From: Dermatophilus congolensis
Lineage (GTDB): Bacteria; Actinomycetota; Actinomycetes; Actinomycetales; Dermatophilaceae
Reading direction: 5' to 3'
Length of the DNA: 8,996 bases
Assembly (NCBI GenBank): GCA_030538115.1
Contig: JAUNUP010000046.1
Location: 1 to 8,996 of the forward strand
Notes under the pieces: generated by a model
The model's database searches: none
What the model was told of the DNA's origin: nothing
Seen by the model: the letters and a program-made list of their open reading frames with translations, nothing else
Position numbers and translations under genes: made by a program
In this document: positions 6,143-8,996 of the stretch, piece after piece
Layout: every line of letters starts with the position of its first letter
Numbering within the stretch: the stretch's first letter is position 1

Positions 6143-6928
6143 ATGGTCGAAGACACCAAGCGCCGCAAGGGTGCGCTCGAGCAGTCAGTGCGTACGGCCG
6201 CGATCTGGGATTCCGTGGCGGCGGCCCTGGCCGAACGCCAGGAGCAGGTGGGCCGTTCGCTACGCGTGGTCGACCTCGGAGGCGGTGCCGGCGGCCTGGC
6301 TGTGCCCGTCGCCGAACTCAGGCATCACGTCACGGTGGTCGACCCGAGCCCGAACGCCCTCGCCTCGCTGGCCCAGTGGGCGAGCGAGAAGGGCATGCAG
6401 GAGCGCATCGCGGCCGTGCAAGGCGATTCGGATTCGCTCGCTGAGCACGTCGAGCCCGGCTCGGCCGATTTCGTCTCGTGCCACGGTGTGCTGGAGCACG
6501 TCGACGACCCGAAGGCCGCGATCGTCGCCCTCGCGGGCACGCTCGCCGAGGGGGGGCTGCTCAGCCTCGTGGTCGCGCAGCGGCTCGGCACGGTGGTCGC
6601 GCGTGCTCTCGCCGGTCGGTTCGATCAGGCCAAGCACTCGCTGGTCAGCGAAGACGGCAGGTGGGGAGACGGTGACCCGATGCGTCGCCGGTTCGACGCC
6701 GTCGACGTCGCAGACCTGCTCGCGGGCGCGGGCCTCGAGATCGTCGACGCCGAAGGTGTGCGCCTCTTCGGTGACCTCGTGCCTGCCGGCATGCTCGACT
6801 CCGAGAGCGACCGCACGGCGCTGCTCGACCTCGAGAAGACCATCGCCGGCCACCCGGCCTCGGCGCACCTGGCCCACATCGGCGCTGCCCTGCACGTATT
6901 GGCCCGCCGAGTCGCCGACCCCGCGTAA
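6143..6928 (+). CDS. CmoM/SmtA-like class I SAM-dependent methyltransferase
   Basis: The 261-residue product has a Rossmann-type methyltransferase core. Motif I is VVDLGGGAGGLAVPVAE (42-58), the acidic residue after strand 2 is Asp67 (VVDPSP), and motif IV is VSCHGVLEHVDDP (111-123), followed by GGLLSLVV (137-144). Its overall plan resembles E. coli CmoM (SmtA), recalled from memory. The shared features are a helical N-terminus before motif I, an A-GRFDQA element (157-163), LLAGAGLEIVDAEGVRLFGD (192-211) and ALLDLE with a C-terminal HVLARR. CmoM methylates the carboxymethoxyuridine at tRNA position 34, but CmoA/CmoB are not generally known in actinobacteria, so the substrate here is open. It starts 52 bases after dnaE2 and ends 36 bases before dinB, implying co-transcription with the translesion polymerases. 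Superfamily is firm; CmoM-likeness is moderate; a role in DNA damage is inference. Confidence 0.88.
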   Translation: MVEDTKRRKGALEQSVRTAAIWDSVAAALAERQEQVGRSLRVVDLGGGAGGLAVPVAELRHHVTVVDPSPNALASLAQWASEKGMQERIAAVQGDSDSLAEHVEPGSADFVSCHGVLEHVDDPKAAIVALAGTLAEGGLLSLVVAQRLGTVVARALAGRFDQAKHSLVSEDGRWGDGDPMRRRFDAVDVADLLAGAGLEIVDAEGVRLFGDLVPAGMLDSESDRTALLDLEKTIAGHPASAHLAHIGAALHVLARRVADPA

Positions 6929-6964
6929 CCCCGCCCTCGTGGCCCGCTGCCGGAGGCGTGGATC

Positions 6965-8248
6965 ATGAGCCGCCGTCAGTTCGCCGCGCCTGACATGGCC
7001 GGTGACGGGCCGCCCGACGACACCGGATGCACGGTGCTGCACGTCGACATGGACGCGTTTTACGCCTCCGTCACGCTGCTCGACCACCCCGACCTCGTGG
7101 GTACGCCGGTGATCATCGGAGGCGGGCACCGCGGCGTGGTGCTCTCGGCCACCTACGAGGCCCGGAAATTCGGGGTGACCTCGGCGATGCCGATGACTCG
7201 CGCGGTGCGCCTGTGCCCACAGGCAACGGTGCTGCCTCCGCAGCACGAGCGGTACGCGCAGGTCTCCAAGGCCGTGATGGCGACGTTCGGCTCGGTGACT
7301 CCACTGGTCGAGCCGCTCTCCCTCGACGAGGCGTTCCTCGACGTGGCGGGCGCGATCCGGCTGTTGGGCAGTCCGGCGACGATCGCCCAGCGCATCCGCG
7401 ACACGATCGCCGACGAGCAGGGCGTCACGTGCTCGGTGGGGGTGGCGCCGACGAAGTTCGTCGCGAAGATCGCCTCCGGCATGGCCAAACCCGACGGCAT
7501 GCTCGTCGTGCCCGCCGACCAGATGGTCGCGTTCGTGCAACAACTCCCCGTCGGGGCTCTGTGGGGAGTGGGGGAGCGCACCGAAGAACACCTCGGCCGT
7601 CTCGGCCTGCGCACGGTCGCCGACATCGCCCACACCCCGGTCGACACCCTGCGCCGCGCCCTCGGCGCCACTGGGGTACACCTGCACGCGCTCGCGTGGG
7701 GCCGCGACGAGCGCGAGGTCGAGCCGGTGCGCACCGAGAAGAGCATCGGTGCCGACGAGACCTTCGCCTACGACATCGACGACCCCGCGCAGATCCACGT
7801 GCGTCTGCTCGGCGTGTGCGAGAAGACCGCGGCCCGCGCCCGCAAGGCCGGGATGATGGGCCGTACCGTCTCGATCAAGGTGCGCTTCGCCGACTTCACG
7901 ACGATCACCCGCTCGACCACGCTGCGCGACCCCACCGACGTGGCCCGCGAGCTCTTCCTCACGGCCCGCCGCCTGTTCGACGCCCTCGGCCTGCAACGCG
8001 CGCGGGTGCGGCTCATCGGCGTGCGGCTCGAAGGCCTCGTGCCGCGCCAGGACGCCCCGCTGCAAGGACTGCTCGGCGAACCCGAACACGGATGGCGCGA
8101 CGCCGAACTGGCCGTCGACGCCGCCTCCGCCCGTTTCGGCAGGGGCATCGTGCGGCCCGCGAGCCTGGTCGGCAGCCGGGACGAACGCCGCGACACGCGA
8201 CATCCCAACGCCGAAGACGACGGGCCCGGAGCCACCGGACGGCGCTGA
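6965..8248 (+). CDS. dinB: DNA polymerase IV (Y-family, DinB)
   Basis: This 427-residue translesion polymerase copies past damaged bases at stalled forks. The palm signature HVDMDAFYA (27-34) supplies Asp28, with Tyr33 at the steric-gate position. SLDEAFLDV (119-127) supplies catalytic Asp121-Glu122. TCSVGVAPTKFVAKIASGMAKPDG is the nucleotide and DNA-contact region, and LWGVGERTEEHLGRLGLRTV is the thumb helix-hairpin-helix. The little-finger domain follows from about 260. All catalytic residues remain, so this is an active polymerase rather than an ImuB-like derivative. The C-terminal clamp motif, usually QLxLF-like in relatives, is weak here (Gln367, QGLLG), before EPEHGWRDAELAVD. A charged, probably disordered tail (RDERRDTRHPNAEDDGPGATGRR) ends the protein. 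ATG 6965 has GGAGG eight bases upstream. No separate SOS box precedes it; it is probably driven by the upstream operon promoter. Confidence 0.96.
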   Translation: MSRRQFAAPDMAGDGPPDDTGCTVLHVDMDAFYASVTLLDHPDLVGTPVIIGGGHRGVVLSATYEARKFGVTSAMPMTRAVRLCPQATVLPPQHERYAQVSKAVMATFGSVTPLVEPLSLDEAFLDVAGAIRLLGSPATIAQRIRDTIADEQGVTCSVGVAPTKFVAKIASGMAKPDGMLVVPADQMVAFVQQLPVGALWGVGERTEEHLGRLGLRTVADIAHTPVDTLRRALGATGVHLHALAWGRDEREVEPVRTEKSIGADETFAYDIDDPAQIHVRLLGVCEKTAARARKAGMMGRTVSIKVRFADFTTITRSTTLRDPTDVARELFLTARRLFDALGLQRARVRLIGVRLEGLVPRQDAPLQGLLGEPEHGWRDAELAVDAASARFGRGIVRPASLVGSRDERRDTRHPNAEDDGPGATGRR

Positions 8249-8356
8249 GATTCATCCGCTGTCCACACCGGGTCGCAGACGTGGTCTTCGTCTAGTGGAA
8301 TGTGGTCGCTGCCCGTATCCTGGAGTGACCGTAGGTGTGGTGTGACGCGTCGGCCC

Positions 8357-8392
8357 TGCAACTGGTTGTGCAACTGGTCCTGCAATGGATCA
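8357..8392. repeat. 12-bp tandem repeat with TGCAA, three copies
   Basis: The units are TGCAACTGGTTG, TGCAACTGGTCC and TGCAATGGATCA, exactly 12 bases apart. The first two agree at 10 of 12 positions. On the minus strand they read CCAGTTGCA, CCAGTTGCA and CCATTGCA. A fourth TGCAATGG at 8403-8410 is out of register by 10 bases. Located 92 bases or more upstream of the DUF3040 gene, they could be a regulator array. Confidence 0.55.
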
Positions 8393-8488
8393 GCATGAGT
8401 TTTGCAATGGCTCTGCTTGGCTCAGCGTCCCCTCGGCATCACGGTTGCAGGTCTTGCTGCCCGCGAGCGGGGCGGGGAGTGAACTGTC

Positions 8489-8495
8489 GAGGAGG
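8489..8495 (+). promoter_or_regulatory. Ribosome binding site deciding the DUF3040 start
   Basis: GAGGAGG precedes ATG 8502 by six bases. It shows that the frame's upstream ATG (8385) is not the true start, which also agrees with the conserved DUF3040 N-terminus. Confidence 0.75.
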
Positions 8496-8501
8496 TCCAC
8501 G

Positions 8502-8942
8502 ATGCCGTTGTCGGAGAACGAGCAGAAGCTGCTCGAGCAGATGGAGCGTGCGCTCTACGCGGAAGACCCGCGGTTCGCCACGCACATGCGTGGTGCCGGA
8601 GCGTCTGGTCCGTCACGTAAACGCGTGGTCATCGGGGTGCTCGCGGCCGTGCTCGGTCTCGGGCTCGTCATCGCAGGCGTGTCGACCCAACTGATCATCC
8701 TCGGCGTACTCGGATTCGTCGTCATGGTTGCGGGCGTCGCCTGGGCGTTCACCTCGGGCGGCAAGAAGACCGAGAAGCAGACGAAGCAGCCCGGAGGCGG
8801 AGACCCGAAGGTCACACCGATTCGCCCCTCCGGCAAGCGGCCCAAGACGCCCAAGGCGCGCGGCGCCGGGTCGAGTGGCTCGTTTTCGCAGCGCATGGAA
8901 GAGCGCTGGGAGAAGCGCCGTCGCGAGAACGGCGGCATGTGA
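8502..8942 (+). CDS. DUF3040 two-helix membrane protein
   Basis: The 146-residue product begins MPLSENEQKLLEQMERALYA and continues EDPRFA, the hallmark N-terminus of actinobacterial DUF3040 proteins (Rv2169c type). This segment is a soluble amphipathic helix. Two hydrophobic helices follow at about 42-60 (VVIGVLAAVLGLGLVIAGV) and 62-84 (TQLIILGVLGFVVMVAGVA and on), forming a membrane hairpin with both ends probably cytoplasmic. A basic Lys/Gly/Pro-rich stretch (87-125) leads to the conserved C-terminal charged helix RMEERWEKRRREN (131-143). Function is unknown. In many actinobacteria this gene sits just upstream of mraZ and the dcw cluster, so mraZ may begin beyond 8996. It has its own 253-base upstream region and is probably not part of the SOS operon. 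There is no signal peptide. Confidence 0.9.
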   Translation: MPLSENEQKLLEQMERALYAEDPRFATHMRGAGASGPSRKRVVIGVLAAVLGLGLVIAGVSTQLIILGVLGFVVMVAGVAWAFTSGGKKTEKQTKQPGGGDPKVTPIRPSGKRPKTPKARGAGSSGSFSQRMEERWEKRRRENGGM

Positions 8943-8972
8943 GGCGCCTGTGAAATCGGGCGTACACCCGCA

Positions 8973-8996
8973 CATCGACTGAATTGCATCGACTGA
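8973..8996. repeat. 10-bp direct repeat at right window edge
   Basis: CATCGACTGA occurs at 8973-8982 and 8987-8996, 14 bases apart start to start, with ATTG between. The second copy ends at the last base of the window, so the array may continue. It lies about 30 bases after the DUF3040 stop, where control elements for a following mraZ/dcw operon might sit. Confidence 0.45.

Larger units (their letters stand above)
8249..8501. other. Intergenic region between dinB and the DUF3040 gene
   Basis: No supported gene lies here. It holds a small AGACG/CGTCT hairpin (8277-8293) without a T-run, a possible -10 TATCCT (8316-8321) with no good -35, the TGCAA tandem repeats (8357-8392) with a further TGCAATGG at 8403-8410 and TTGCAG at 8445-8450, and the DUF3040 ribosome binding site. 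If TATCCT is used, the leader would be roughly 170 bases and would contain the repeats. Confidence 0.4.

Noticed and set aside
6260..8203. 647-codon open frame antisense to the methyltransferase and dinB
   Set aside because: It spans two well-supported genes and their junction, with no family resemblance. It is a GC-bias shadow.
8277..8293. AGACG/CGTCT hairpin after dinB as a terminator
   Set aside because: The stem is only 5 bp and no T-run follows, so it does not support a terminator call.
8385..8501. 39-residue N-terminal extension of DUF3040
   Set aside because: The family begins at MPLSENEQ, and GAGGAGG sits right before ATG 8502. The extension would also cover the TGCAA repeats.

Overview
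The window is very GC-rich, with GC-biased third codon positions, GTG starts and GGAGG-type ribosome binding sites, as in a high-GC actinobacterium. Gene content and order resemble the region next to the dcw (cell-division/murein) cluster of Actinobacteria: an Rv2175c-type DNA-binding protein, an IdsA2-type polyprenyl synthase, DinB and a DUF3040 membrane protein. mraZ would be expected just beyond the right edge. The lineage is probably Micrococcales (a Dermatophilaceae/Dermacoccus-like relative), but this rests on gene order and protein resemblance only.

Left part (1-1565): an Rv2175c-like winged-helix protein reads rightward out of a short 11-bp tandem repeat at the window edge. It converges with a leftward long-chain polyprenyl diphosphate synthase; the two stop codons are separated by one base.

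Control region (1566-1786): a divergent intergenic region with the synthase's GTG start and ribosome binding site on one side. On the other side lie a candidate rightward promoter, a near-consensus actinobacterial LexA operator (SOS box) and an AT-rich island with five TCGA tetramers.

Middle (1787-8248): four genes on the + strand separated by 36-56 bases, probably one transcript: a DUF6504 protein, a 1317-residue DnaE2-like DNA polymerase III alpha subunit, a CmoM/SmtA-like class I methyltransferase and DNA polymerase IV (DinB). The polymerase has an intact catalytic Asp triad, a degraded PHP domain and a QLALDL clamp-binding peptide in a long disordered linker. With the operator in front, this looks like an SOS-inducible translesion-synthesis (mutasome-like) operon. 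It lacks imuA and imuB, the usual partners of DnaE2, and carries two passengers of unknown role in this setting: DUF6504 and the methyltransferase.

Right part (8249-8996): a 253-base intergenic region with 12-bp tandem repeats containing TGCAA, a DUF3040 two-helix membrane protein, and a short tail with a perfect 10-bp direct repeat at the window edge. I see no tRNA, rRNA, CRISPR array or insertion sequence.
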